In this document: positions 34,374 through 43,638 of the stretch, piece after piece
How the letters are laid out: every line of letters begins with the position of its first letter
Position numbering within the stretch: position 1 is the stretch's first letter
Assembly (NCBI RefSeq): GCF_000364705.1
Contig: NZ_AQOH01000345.1
Coordinates: forward strand, 1 to 64,000
Direction of reading: 5' to 3'
Length of the DNA: 64,000 nt
Origin: Pseudomonas fuscovaginae SE-1
GTDB taxonomy: Bacteria > Pseudomonadota > Gammaproteobacteria > Pseudomonadales > Pseudomonadaceae
Translations under genes and position numbers: made by a program
The notes under the pieces: model-generated
The model's input: only the letters and a program-made list of their open reading frames with translations
The model's database searches: none
Told to the model about the DNA's origin: nothing

Positions 34374-35786
34374 ATGTCGTCACCTAACCGCAAACCCATC
34401 AATTCAGGCACATTGACGCGATTGGCTCAGGCTGTCGCCGTGGCTGTTTCCGCCACCCTGGCGGGTTGCCAAGGCTTCCATAACCCCTCGGACAACGGCA
34501 ACGAACCGACGCCGAACCTCAACGTCCGGATCAAGCAGAAACCGATATGGGCCGGCGAGAAGACCAACCCGACGCCGCCACAGGATGTCTGGGAGCGCAT
34601 GCGCCAGGGCTTCAAGCTGCAGGACGGCCTGGGGGTCAACCCGCGCATCGAGCAGCAGCGCCTGTGGTTCGCCAGCAACCCGTCGTTCCTGGAAAACGCC
34701 AGCGAGCGCGGCACCCTCTATATCCATTACATCGTCGAGCGTCTCGAAGAACGCAACATGCCGCTGGAACTGGCACTCTTGCCGGTGATCGAGAGCGCTT
34801 ACAACCCGATGGCCTATTCCCGTGCCGATGCGGTCGGCCTGTGGCAGTTCATTCCGTCCACCGGGCGCAACTTCAACCTGCGCCAGGACCGCTTCTATGA
34901 TGGACGCCGCGATATCACCGCCTCGACCATCGCGGCGCTGAACTACCTGACCCGCCTGCACGATATGTTCAACGGCGACTGGCTGCTGGCCATGGCCGCC
35001 TACAATGCTGGCGAAGGCACGGTCAGCCGGGCCATCGAGCGCAACGAAAAGCTCGGCCTGCCCACCGACTACTGGAACCTGCCGCTGCCCCAGGAAACCC
35101 GTGACTACGTGCCCAAGCTGCTGGCCCTGTCACAAGTGGTGATGTCGCCGGAAGCCTATGGCGTGAACCTCAACCCGATCGCCAACGAACCCTACTTCGC
35201 CAGCGTCGAGGTCAACCAGCCACTGGACCTCTCGCGGGTCGCCGCGCTGGCGGAAATCGACGAAGACGAAATGATCCAGTTGAACCCGGCCTACAAGCAG
35301 AAGGCGACCCTCGACGGGCCGCAGCACCTGCTGGTACCGAGTTCCAAGGCACAACTGCTGACCACCAGCCTGTCGAACCTCAAGCCCGAGGAACTGGTGA
35401 GCATGCGGCCGAAAAAGCCGGTGTTCGAGAATGTCGCCAGCAACGGACCGGCTAGCCTGAGCCGCCGCTACAAGGTCAGGAACGGCGACAGCCTGTCGTC
35501 GATCGCCAAGGCCAACAAGGTCGACGTCAAGGAACTGCAACGCTGGAACAAACTGTCCGGACACAAGCTGAAGGTCGGCCAGACCCTGGTCATGCAGGAC
35601 AACGTCCGCGCGCCGGTCAGCAAGAAATCGGCTGCACCCACCACCTACAAGGTGCAGAAGGGCGACTCCCTTTATATTGTCGCCAAGCGTTTCAACGTTG
35701 AGATGCAGCACCTCAAGCGTCTCAATCCGCGCACCGGCCAGGCGCTGAAGCCAGGCCAGATCCTTACCGTCGCCCAACCGCGCTGA
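34374..35786 (+). CDS. mltD: Membrane-bound lytic murein transglycosylase D
   Basis: A 470-residue lipoprotein. The lipobox is TLAGC after a hydrophobic signal; Asp at +2 is absent, so outer-membrane sorting is expected. The SLT domain has the catalytic Glu in LLPVIESAYNPMAYSRADAVGLWQFIPSTG. Two LysM repeats close the protein (YKVRNGDSLSSIAKANKVDVKELQRWN and YKVQKGDSLYIVAKRFNVEMQHLKRLN). It cleaves peptidoglycan to 1,6-anhydro products. An upstream TTG at 34350 is a possible alternative start. Confidence 0.95.
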   Translation: MSSPNRKPINSGTLTRLAQAVAVAVSATLAGCQGFHNPSDNGNEPTPNLNVRIKQKPIWAGEKTNPTPPQDVWERMRQGFKLQDGLGVNPRIEQQRLWFASNPSFLENASERGTLYIHYIVERLEERNMPLELALLPVIESAYNPMAYSRADAVGLWQFIPSTGRNFNLRQDRFYDGRRDITASTIAALNYLTRLHDMFNGDWLLAMAAYNAGEGTVSRAIERNEKLGLPTDYWNLPLPQETRDYVPKLLALSQVVMSPEAYGVNLNPIANEPYFASVEVNQPLDLSRVAALAEIDEDEMIQLNPAYKQKATLDGPQHLLVPSSKAQLLTTSLSNLKPEELVSMRPKKPVFENVASNGPASLSRRYKVRNGDSLSSIAKANKVDVKELQRWNKLSGHKLKVGQTLVMQDNVRAPVSKKSAAPTTYKVQKGDSLYIVAKRFNVEMQHLKRLNPRTGQALKPGQILTVAQPR

Positions 35787-35835
35787 TTCTCCGCTCACCC
35801 GACAACCCGCATACGGCGAGCTGATGGTGAGCGGT

Positions 35836-35928
35836 CTGTAGGAGCCGGCTTGCTGGCGAGACGCCGAAGGCGGCCATTCGACAAGCGTGTTGGAGAGTTC
35901 GCCATCGCCAGCAAGCCGGCTCCTACAG
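35836..35928. repeat. REP inverted pair (mltD-yejA gap)
   Basis: Two 24-bp arms, 35836-35859 and 35905-35928, are perfect inverse complements; each contains the Pseudomonas REP core CTGTAGGAGCCGGCTTGCTG. A 45-bp spacer separates them. A degenerate third half-site (GCCAGCAAGTCCACCCCTACAA) follows at 35959-35980. The 278-bp gap between mltD and the next gene holds nothing else I recognise. Confidence 0.85.
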
Positions 35929-36064
35929 GGGCTCGTGAATGACCAAACCTGGCAAATAGCCAGCAAGTCCACCCCTACAAAGGCCGCGGCCTTTTTCCTG
36001 CCGATACAAGCTGTTAAGGTAAGATCCATAGAGCCCAAGCAGTCTGCACCGGATCCCTGAGCTG

Positions 36065-37894
36065 ATGCGTCCCCTCCTCCCGTTCTTCATCAGCCTGGCC
36101 TTGAGTTTCCCCGCAAGCGCGACGATCAGCGAAAGCCACGGTTATGCGCAGTTCGGTCTGCTCAAGTACCCCGCCAAATTTACCCACTTCGACTGGGTCA
36201 ACGCTGACGCGCCCAAGGGTGGCACCTTGCGGGTCATGGCCTTCGGCACCTTCGACACGCTCAACCCCTATACCTTCAAGGGCACCAGCCCGGTCTCGAC
36301 ACCGAACTTCCTGCAGTACGGCGTCAACGAACTGAACGAAACCCTGATGGTCGGCACCGGCCAGTATGCGCCGTCCGGTGACGAGCCGACATCAAGTTAC
36401 GGTTTGATCGCACAAACGCTGGAATACAGCGAGGATCGCAGCTGGGTCGTGTTCAATCTGCGCCCCGAAGCGCGCTTTCACGACGGCACGCCGATCACCG
36501 CCTACGATGTGGCGTTTTCCTATCGCCTCCTGCTCAAGGAGGGGCACCCGCAGTACCGCACCAGCCTGCAGGAAGTGTCACGGGTCGATGTGCTCGGCCC
36601 GCAGCGGATCCGTTTCGTCTTCAAGCGCTCGGGCAACCCGCTGCTGATCCTGCGCCTGGGCGAACTGCCGGTCTTGCCGCAGCATTACTGGCAAGGTCGC
36701 GACTTCAAGGCCACCACCTTCGAGCCGCCACTGGGCAGCGGCCCCTATCGCATCACGCGGGTCCAGCCCGGCCGGCAACTGGTGTTCGAGCGGGTGAAAA
36801 ACTGGTGGGGCGAGAACCTGCCGGTCAACCGAGGCAAGTACAACTTCGACCGGGTCGAGGTCGAGTTCTACCGTGACAGCGATGTCGCCTTCGAGGCCTT
36901 CAAGGCCGGCGAATTCGATATCTATATCGAGCACCAGGCAAAGAACTGGGCCAGCGGCTACAGCTTTCCCGCCGTGCTGCGCGGCGACGTGATCAAGGCC
37001 CAGATCGCCCACCAGATCCCGACGCAGACCCAGGGCCTGTTCATGAACAGCCGCCGCGTCACCTTTGCCCAGGACGAGGTGCGCGAGGCCATCGGCCTGA
37101 TGTTCGATTTCCAATGGACCAACCGCACGCTGTTCAACAATGCCTATCAGCGGGCCATGAGCTACTACCCCAACAGCGAGTTTGCCTCCAGCGGGCTGCC
37201 GGTCGGCAAGGAATGGCTGCTGCTCTCGCCCTACCGCGAGCAGTTGCCGGCCGCCCTGTTCACCCAGCCCTTCAGCCTGTCACGCACCGATGGCCGCGGC
37301 ATTCCCCGCGAAACCATGCGTCGCGCCCTGGGGCTGCTTGCCGAGGCCGGCTGGAAGCTGGACGGCCAGCGCCTGGTGAACAGCGCCGGGCAGCCGTTGC
37401 GCTTCGAAATCCTGCTGGTCAATCCGAACCTCGAACGGATCCTCCAGCCCTATGTCGAAAATCTCGCCAGCATCGGCGTGGACGCCCACCTGAGAACCGT
37501 GGATCGCGCCCAGTACAAGCAGCGCCTCGACCAGTTCGATTTCGACATGATCCTGATGACCCTCGACCAGACGCTCAGCCCCGGTCTGGAACAATGGCAG
37601 TACTTCCATTCCAGCCAGGCCGCCGTCAAGGGCAGCAAGAACTATGCGGGCGTCGCCAACCCGGTGGTCGACCACATGCTCGAGGCCCTGCTGGCCGCCC
37701 AATCGCGAGACGAACAACTGGCCGCAGGTCGTGCCCTGGACCGGGTGCTGCTGTGGCAGCACTACATGATTCCCAACTGGTACCTCAACTATCACCGCCT
37801 GGCCTACCGCAACCGGTTCGCCTTCGTCACCACGCCGCCATACACCCTGGGCCTGAGCGCCTGGTGGATGAAAGCTTCGGAGAAAGCCCAATGA
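36065..37894 (+). CDS. Peptide ABC transporter substrate-binding protein, first YejA-like copy
   Basis: A 609-residue periplasmic binding protein of the DppA/OppA (SBP_bac_5) class with a signal peptide (LSFPASA|TISES). Typical blocks are [44 protein letters not shown] and PLGSGPYRI. The architecture matches YejA, which binds microcin C and oligopeptides. Its stop overlaps the start of a second, related binding protein, giving a tandem pair. Confidence 0.9.
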   Translation: MRPLLPFFISLALSFPASATISESHGYAQFGLLKYPAKFTHFDWVNADAPKGGTLRVMAFGTFDTLNPYTFKGTSPVSTPNFLQYGVNELNETLMVGTGQYAPSGDEPTSSYGLIAQTLEYSEDRSWVVFNLRPEARFHDGTPITAYDVAFSYRLLLKEGHPQYRTSLQEVSRVDVLGPQRIRFVFKRSGNPLLILRLGELPVLPQHYWQGRDFKATTFEPPLGSGPYRITRVQPGRQLVFERVKNWWGENLPVNRGKYNFDRVEVEFYRDSDVAFEAFKAGEFDIYIEHQAKNWASGYSFPAVLRGDVIKAQIAHQIPTQTQGLFMNSRRVTFAQDEVREAIGLMFDFQWTNRTLFNNAYQRAMSYYPNSEFASSGLPVGKEWLLLSPYREQLPAALFTQPFSLSRTDGRGIPRETMRRALGLLAEAGWKLDGQRLVNSAGQPLRFEILLVNPNLERILQPYVENLASIGVDAHLRTVDRAQYKQRLDQFDFDMILMTLDQTLSPGLEQWQYFHSSQAAVKGSKNYAGVANPVVDHMLEALLAAQSRDEQLAAGRALDRVLLWQHYMIPNWYLNYHRLAYRNRFAFVTTPPYTLGLSAWWMKASEKAQ

Positions 37895-39735
37895 TGCCCT
37901 TGCGTGCCCTGCTGCTGTGCGCCAGTGGCCTGCTGTCGGTCGGAATGACCGGCCTTGCCGGCGCCACCCCGCAACATGCCCTGACCCTCTACGATGAACC
38001 ACCGAAATACCCCGCCGATTTCAAACACGTCGACTTCGTCAATCCCGACGCCCCCAAGGGCGGCACCTTCCGCCAGTCGGCCTCCGGCGGCTTCGACAGC
38101 CTCAACCCGTTCATCAGCAAGGGCGTTCCGGCCGACGACATCGGCCTGATCTACGACACCCTGGCCCGCCAGGGCATGGACGAACCCTTTACCGAGTACG
38201 GACTGGTCGCCGGCAAGATCGAGAAAGCCCCTGACAACAGCTGGGTGCGCTTCTACCTGCGCCCCGAGGCGCGCTTCCACGACGGCCATCCGATGCGCGC
38301 CGACGACGTGGTGTTCAGCTTCGAGACTCTGATCAAGGACGGCGCCCCGCTTTACCGCGCCTACTACGCCGATGTCGCCGAGGTGGTCGCCGAAGACCCG
38401 TTGCGGGTGCTGTTCAAGTTCAAGCACACCAACAATCGCGAACTGCCATTAATTCTCGGCCAACTGCCAGTGCTGCCCAAGCACTGGTGGGCCACCCGCG
38501 ACTTCACCCGGGGCAACCTGGAGTTCCCTCTCGGCAGCGGGCCGTACAAGCTGGCCGAAGTCAAGGCCGGACGCTCGGTGCGTTATGAGCGGGTGAAGGA
38601 CTATTGGGCCAAGGACCTGCCGATCAATCGCGGGTTCTACAACTTCGACGTGATGACCACCGATTACTACCGCGACAACAGCGTCGCCCTCGAAGCCCTC
38701 AAGGCCGGGCAGTTCGACTACTGGCTGGAAATGAGCGCGAAAAACTGGGCCAGCGCCTACAACACACCGGCAGTGGCCCAGGGGCGACTGATCAAGGAAC
38801 AGATTCCCAACGGCAACCCGACCGGCATGCAGGGCTTCGTCTACAACCTGCGCAAGCCGATGTTCCAGGACGTGCGTGTACGCGAGGCGCTGAGCCTGCT
38901 GTTCGACTTCGAATGGAGCAACAAGCAGCTGTTCAACGGCGCCTACACCCGTACCCGCAGCTATTTCGAGAACTCGGAGATGGCCGCCACCGGCCTGCCG
39001 GACAAGGCGCAACTGGCAATCCTCGAACCGCTGCGCGGCCGGATTCCCGAGCAGGTGTTCAACCAGGCCTACCAGCCCGCGGTCTGCGACGGCAGCGGCA
39101 TGATCCGCGACCAGCAGCGTCGAGCCTACCAACTGCTGCTTGAGGCCGGCTGGCATATCGTCGACGACAAGATGGTCGATACCGAGGGCAAGCCGGTACG
39201 CATCGAATTCCTGCTTGCCCAGACCGAGTTCGAACGGGTGCTGCTGCCCTTCAAGCGCAACCTGAGCGACCTGGGGATCGACCTGGTGATCCGCCGGGTC
39301 GATGTGTCCCAGTACGTCAACCGTCTGCGCTCGCGGGACTTCGACATGGTCGTCGGCAGCTTCCCGCAATCGAGCTCGCCGGGTAACGAACAACGCGAGT
39401 TCTGGATGTCCGCCAGCGCCGACAAACCCGGCAGCCGCAATACCATGGGCCTCAAGGATCCGGCAGTGGACATCCTGGTGGAACAGCTGATCAATGCCGA
39501 CTCCCGACAGAGCCTGGTCGACCACGCCCGAGCGCTGGACCGGGTGCTGCAGTGGGGCTTCTACGTGATCCCGAACTGGCACATCAAGACCTGGCGCATC
39601 GCCTATTGGGACCATGTCGCCCATCCGAAAATCTCGCCGACCTACGATGTCGGCACCTCCACCTGGTGGATCAGGCCGGACGCAAAACCGGTGGCATCGC
39701 CGGAAAACACCAACGGCAAGGGCGCGGAGCGATAA
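37891..39735 (+). CDS. Peptide ABC transporter substrate-binding protein, second YejA-like copy
   Basis: A 614-residue paralogue of the preceding protein, with its own signal peptide ([15 protein letters not shown]). Landmarks are [42 protein letters not shown] and [28 protein letters not shown]. The ATG at 37891 overlaps the upstream TGA; the long open frame upstream is a shadow inside the first copy. Two receptors may serve one channel with different peptides. Confidence 0.9.
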   Translation: MMPLRALLLCASGLLSVGMTGLAGATPQHALTLYDEPPKYPADFKHVDFVNPDAPKGGTFRQSASGGFDSLNPFISKGVPADDIGLIYDTLARQGMDEPFTEYGLVAGKIEKAPDNSWVRFYLRPEARFHDGHPMRADDVVFSFETLIKDGAPLYRAYYADVAEVVAEDPLRVLFKFKHTNNRELPLILGQLPVLPKHWWATRDFTRGNLEFPLGSGPYKLAEVKAGRSVRYERVKDYWAKDLPINRGFYNFDVMTTDYYRDNSVALEALKAGQFDYWLEMSAKNWASAYNTPAVAQGRLIKEQIPNGNPTGMQGFVYNLRKPMFQDVRVREALSLLFDFEWSNKQLFNGAYTRTRSYFENSEMAATGLPDKAQLAILEPLRGRIPEQVFNQAYQPAVCDGSGMIRDQQRRAYQLLLEAGWHIVDDKMVDTEGKPVRIEFLLAQTEFERVLLPFKRNLSDLGIDLVIRRVDVSQYVNRLRSRDFDMVVGSFPQSSSPGNEQREFWMSASADKPGSRNTMGLKDPAVDILVEQLINADSRQSLVDHARALDRVLQWGFYVIPNWHIKTWRIAYWDHVAHPKISPTYDVGTSTWWIRPDAKPVASPENTNGKGAER

Positions 39736-39736
39736 G

Positions 39737-40810
39737 ATGCTGGCTTACATACTGCGGCGACTGCTGCTGATCATTCCGACCCTGTTCGGCATCCTGCTGA
39801 TCAACTTCGTGATCATCCAGGCAGCTCCGGGCGGCCCGGTGGAACAGATGATCGCCAAGCTCGAGGGCTTCGACGGCGCCACCAGCCGGATCGCCGGCGG
39901 CGGCTCGGAAGTGTCGGTGGCCGGCTCCAGCTACCGCGGTGCCCAAGGCCTGGACCCGGCGCTGATCAAGGAAATCGAGCACATGTACGGCTTCGACAAG
40001 TCGGCGCCGGAACGCTTGTGGATCATGATCCGGAACTACGCAACCCTGGATTTCGGCGACAGCTTTTTCCGCGACGCCAAGGTGATCGACCTGATCAAGG
40101 AAAAGATGCCGGTCTCGATCTCCCTCGGCCTGTGGAGCACACTGATCATGTACCTGGTGTCGATCCCCCTGGGCATCGCCAAGGCGACCCGGCACGGCAG
40201 CCATTTCGACGTCTGGACCAGCTCGGCGATCATCGTCGGCTACGCGATCCCGGCGTTCCTGTTCGCCATCCTGCTGATCGTGGTGTTTGCCGGTGGCAGC
40301 TACCTGAACTGGTTCCCACTGCGCGGACTGACCTCGGGCAACTTCGACCAGTTGAGCCTGTTCGGCAAGGTCTGCGACTACTTCTGGCACCTGGCCCTGC
40401 CGGTCACCGCCCTGGTGATCGGCAACTTCGCGACCATGACGCTGCTGACCAAGAACAGCTTCCTCGACGAGATCAACAAGCAGTATGTGATCACCGCCAA
40501 GGCCAAGGGCCTGACGCAACGTCGGGTGCTCTATGGCCACGTGTTCCGTAATGCGATGCTGCTGGTGATCGCCGGTTTTCCCGCGGCCTTCATCGGCATC
40601 TTCTTCACCGGCTCGCTGCTGGTGGAGGTGATCTTCTCCCTCGACGGCCTGGGCCTGATGAGCTTCGAGGCGGCGATCAACCGCGACTACCCGGTGGTCT
40701 TCGGCACGCTGTTCATCTTCACCCTGCTGGGCCTGGTGATGAAACTGATCGGCGACCTGACCTATACCCTGGTCGACCCACGCATCGACTTCGAACATCG
40801 GGAGCATTGA
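39737..40810 (+). CDS. yejB: Peptide ABC permease YejB-like
   Basis: A 357-residue DppB/OppB-class permease with six helices ([28 protein letters not shown] at the start; DDL-type EAA loop [29 protein letters not shown]). A long periplasmic insert after helix 1 is typical of YejB. The ATG at 39737 lies one base after the binding protein stop and has GGAG upstream. Confidence 0.92.
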   Translation: MLAYILRRLLLIIPTLFGILLINFVIIQAAPGGPVEQMIAKLEGFDGATSRIAGGGSEVSVAGSSYRGAQGLDPALIKEIEHMYGFDKSAPERLWIMIRNYATLDFGDSFFRDAKVIDLIKEKMPVSISLGLWSTLIMYLVSIPLGIAKATRHGSHFDVWTSSAIIVGYAIPAFLFAILLIVVFAGGSYLNWFPLRGLTSGNFDQLSLFGKVCDYFWHLALPVTALVIGNFATMTLLTKNSFLDEINKQYVITAKAKGLTQRRVLYGHVFRNAMLLVIAGFPAAFIGIFFTGSLLVEVIFSLDGLGLMSFEAAINRDYPVVFGTLFIFTLLGLVMKLIGDLTYTLVDPRIDFEHREH

Positions 40811-40811
40811 G

Positions 40812-41831
40812 ATGCAGCTTTCCCCCCTCAATCGCCGACGTTTCGAGCGTTTCAAGGCCAACAAGCGCGGCTGGTGGTCCCTATGGCTGTTCCTCGGACT
40901 GTTCGTCATCAGCCTCGGTGCCGAACTGATCGCCAACGACAAGCCGCTGGTGGTGCACTACGATGGCGGCTGGTATTTCCCGGCCCTCAAGCGCTACCCG
41001 GAAACCACCTTCGGCGGCGAGTTCCCGCTGGAAGCCAACTACAAGAGCCCGTACATCCGCGAACTGCTCAAGGCCAAGGAGGCCTGGGTGCTGTGGGCGC
41101 CGATTCCCTTCAGCTACCAGAGCATCAACTACGACCTCAGGGTCCCCGCTCCCGCCCCGCCCTCCGCGGACAACCTGCTGGGTACCGATGACCAGGGCCG
41201 CGACGTGCTGGCGCGGGTGATCTACGGCTTCCGCGTCTCGGTGCTGTTCGCCCTGACCCTGACGATCCTCAGCTCGATCATCGGCGTGGTCGCTGGCGCC
41301 CTGCAGGGCTTCTACGGCGGCTGGGTCGACCTGGCCGGCCAGCGCTTCCTGGAGATCTGGTCGGGCCTGCCGGTGCTGTACCTGCTGATCATCCTGGCCA
41401 GCTTCGTCCAGCCCAATTTCTGGTGGCTGCTGGGGATCATGCTGCTGTTTTCCTGGATGAGCCTGGTGGATGTGGTCCGTGCCGAGTTCCTTCGTGGCCG
41501 CAACCTGGAGTACGTGCGGGCGGCGCGGGCGCTGGGCATGCAGAACGGCGCGATCATGTTCCGGCATATCCTGCCCAACGCCATGGTCTCGACCATGACC
41601 TTCATGCCGTTCATCCTCACCGGCGCCATCGGCACCCTCACCGCCCTGGACTTCCTCGGCTTCGGCCTGCCGCCAGGCGCACCGTCGCTCGGCGAACTGG
41701 TGGCCCAGGGCAAGTCCAACCTGCAGGCGCCGTGGCTGGGCATCAGCGCATTCGCCGTGCTGGCGATCATGCTCAGCCTGCTGGTGTTCATCGGCGAATC
41801 CGCCCGCGATGCCTTCGATCCGAGGAAATGA
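40812..41831 (+). CDS. yejE: Peptide ABC permease YejE-like
   Basis: A 339-residue DppC-class permease. N-terminal NRRRFERFKANKRGWWSLWLFLGLFVISLGAELIAND matches YejE, with a periplasmic insert before PSADNLLGTDDQGRDVLARVIYGFRVSVLFAL and the EAA loop ARALGMQNGAIMFRHILPNAMVSTM. It partners YejB. Confidence 0.93.
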   Translation: MQLSPLNRRRFERFKANKRGWWSLWLFLGLFVISLGAELIANDKPLVVHYDGGWYFPALKRYPETTFGGEFPLEANYKSPYIRELLKAKEAWVLWAPIPFSYQSINYDLRVPAPAPPSADNLLGTDDQGRDVLARVIYGFRVSVLFALTLTILSSIIGVVAGALQGFYGGWVDLAGQRFLEIWSGLPVLYLLIILASFVQPNFWWLLGIMLLFSWMSLVDVVRAEFLRGRNLEYVRAARALGMQNGAIMFRHILPNAMVSTMTFMPFILTGAIGTLTALDFLGFGLPPGAPSLGELVAQGKSNLQAPWLGISAFAVLAIMLSLLVFIGESARDAFDPRK

Positions 41832-41832
41832 C

Positions 41833-43443
41833 ATGAATCAGGACAATCTGATCGAAATACGCGACCTCGCCGTCGAGTTCGTCGTCGGCGAACAGCGCCA
41901 GCGGGTGGTCGAAAACGTCAGTTTCGATATCCGTCGCGGCGAGACCCTGGCCCTGGTGGGCGAAAGCGGTTCCGGCAAGTCGGTGACCGCCCATTCGATC
42001 CTCCGTCTGCTGCCCTACCCGCTGGCACACCACCCCAGCGGCAGCATCCAGTACGCTGGCCAGGACATGCTGAGCCTCAAGGAAAAGACCCTGCGGCACA
42101 TTCGCGGCAACCGGATCGCGATGATCTTCCAGGAGCCGATGACCTCGCTGAACCCGCTGCACTCGATCGAGAAGCAGATCAACGAGGTTCTCGCCATTCA
42201 CAAGGGCCTGACCGGCAAGGTCGCCACCCGACGTACCCTCGAGCTGCTGGAACTGGTGGGCATCCCCGAGCCGCACAAGCGGCTCAAGGCGCTGCCCCAT
42301 GAGCTCTCCGGCGGCCAGCGGCAACGGGTGATGATCGCCATGGCCCTGGCCAACGAGCCGGAGCTGCTGATCGCCGATGAACCAACCACGGCACTGGACG
42401 TCACCGTGCAACTGAAGATCCTCGATCTGCTCAAGGAACTGCAGGCGCGCCTGGGCATGGCTCTGCTGTTGATCAGCCATGACCTCAACCTGGTCCGGCG
42501 GATCGCCCATCGGGTATGCGTGATGCAACAGGGACGCATCGTCGAGCAGGCCGACTGTGCCGCGCTGTTCGACAAGCCGCAGCACCCCTACACCTGCGAA
42601 CTGCTCAGTGCCGAGCCAAGCGGTCAGCCAGCCGCCAATCCGGTGGGCGCACCGCTGCTGGAGATCAAGGACCTGAAGGTCTGGTTCCCGATCAGGAAGG
42701 GCCTGCTGCGGCGCACCGTCGATCACGTCAAGGCGGTGGACGGCATCAACTTCAGCCTGCCCCAGGGCCAGACCCTGGGGATCGTCGGCGAGAGCGGCTC
42801 GGGCAAGTCGACCCTGGGCCTGGCGATCCTGCGACTGATCGGCAGTCAGGGCGATATCCACTTCGAGGGACAGTCGCTGAGCGGCCTGTCCCAGCAACAG
42901 GTGCGGCCGTTGCGGCGGGAAATGCAGGTGGTGTTCCAGGACCCGTTCGGCAGCCTCAGCCCGCGCATGTGCGTCAGCGAGATCGTCGGCGAAGGGTTGC
43001 GCATCCACAAGATCGGTACACCAGCCGAGCAGGAACAGGCGATCATCGCCGCCCTAAAGGAAGTCGGCCTCGACCCGCGGACCCGCCACCGCTATCCCCA
43101 CGAGTTCTCCGGCGGGCAGCGACAGCGGATCGCCATCGCCCGGGCCCTGGTGCTCAAGCCGGCGCTGATCCTGCTGGATGAGCCGACCTCTGCCCTGGAC
43201 CGTACCGTACAGCGCCAGGTGGTCGAGCTGCTGCGCTCGCTGCAGGTCAAGTACAACCTGACCTACCTGTTCATCAGCCATGACCTGGCGGTGATCAAGG
43301 CGCTGAGCCATCAGTTGATGGTGGTCAAGCACGGCCAGGTGGTCGAGCAAGGGGACGCACGCGAGATCTTCGAGGCACCACAACACCCTTACACGCGGCA
43401 ACTGCTGAAGGCGGCGTTCCTCACAGCCGAGAAGGCCTCCTAG
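41833..43443 (+). CDS. yejF: Peptide ABC ATPase YejF-like, two nucleotide-binding domains
   Basis: A 536-residue fused ATPase. Domain 1 has GESGSGKSVTAHSIL, LSGGQRQRVMIAMAL and ADEPTTALDVTVQ; domain 2 has GESGSGKSTLGLAIL, FSGGQRQRIAIARAL and LDEPTSALDRTVQ. One polypeptide thus supplies both ATP sites for YejBE. The ATG at 41833 is 1 base after the yejE stop. Last gene of the operon, followed by a REP pair and a strong terminator. Confidence 0.95.
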   Translation: MNQDNLIEIRDLAVEFVVGEQRQRVVENVSFDIRRGETLALVGESGSGKSVTAHSILRLLPYPLAHHPSGSIQYAGQDMLSLKEKTLRHIRGNRIAMIFQEPMTSLNPLHSIEKQINEVLAIHKGLTGKVATRRTLELLELVGIPEPHKRLKALPHELSGGQRQRVMIAMALANEPELLIADEPTTALDVTVQLKILDLLKELQARLGMALLLISHDLNLVRRIAHRVCVMQQGRIVEQADCAALFDKPQHPYTCELLSAEPSGQPAANPVGAPLLEIKDLKVWFPIRKGLLRRTVDHVKAVDGINFSLPQGQTLGIVGESGSGKSTLGLAILRLIGSQGDIHFEGQSLSGLSQQQVRPLRREMQVVFQDPFGSLSPRMCVSEIVGEGLRIHKIGTPAEQEQAIIAALKEVGLDPRTRHRYPHEFSGGQRQRIAIARALVLKPALILLDEPTSALDRTVQRQVVELLRSLQVKYNLTYLFISHDLAVIKALSHQLMVVKHGQVVEQGDAREIFEAPQHPYTRQLLKAAFLTAEKAS

Positions 43444-43458
43444 GCCTGCCAGGCCCCC

Positions 43459-43545
43459 TTCGCGGGCAAGCCCTGCTCCTACAAGGCGGGTGCCGCTTGC
43501 GATATTGATACACGGCAAAATCTGTAGGAGCAGGGCTTGCGCGAA
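43459..43545. repeat. REP inverted pair (yejF-ppiD gap)
   Basis: Arm 1 at 43459-43482 (TTCGCGGGCAAGCCCTGCTC...) and arm 2 at 43524-43545 (GTAGGAGCAGGGCTTGC...) are inverted copies; arm 2 lacks two bases near its end. They lie between convergent yejF and ppiD. Confidence 0.85.
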
Positions 43546-43582
43546 GGGGCCGGTAGCTTCAGCACACTATCTGGACTGACAG

Positions 43583-43620
43583 AAACAGGAAGGCCGCTCG
43601 ATTGAGCGGCCTTCCTGTTT
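43583..43620. terminator. Bidirectional terminator between yejF and ppiD
   Basis: A perfect 17-bp stem (AAACAGGAAGGCCGCTC against its complement) with loop GATT. T-rich ends exist on both strands (CTGTTT), fitting the convergent neighbours. Confidence 0.85.
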
Positions 43621-43638
43621 GGAGCGCGATCAGCGGCT

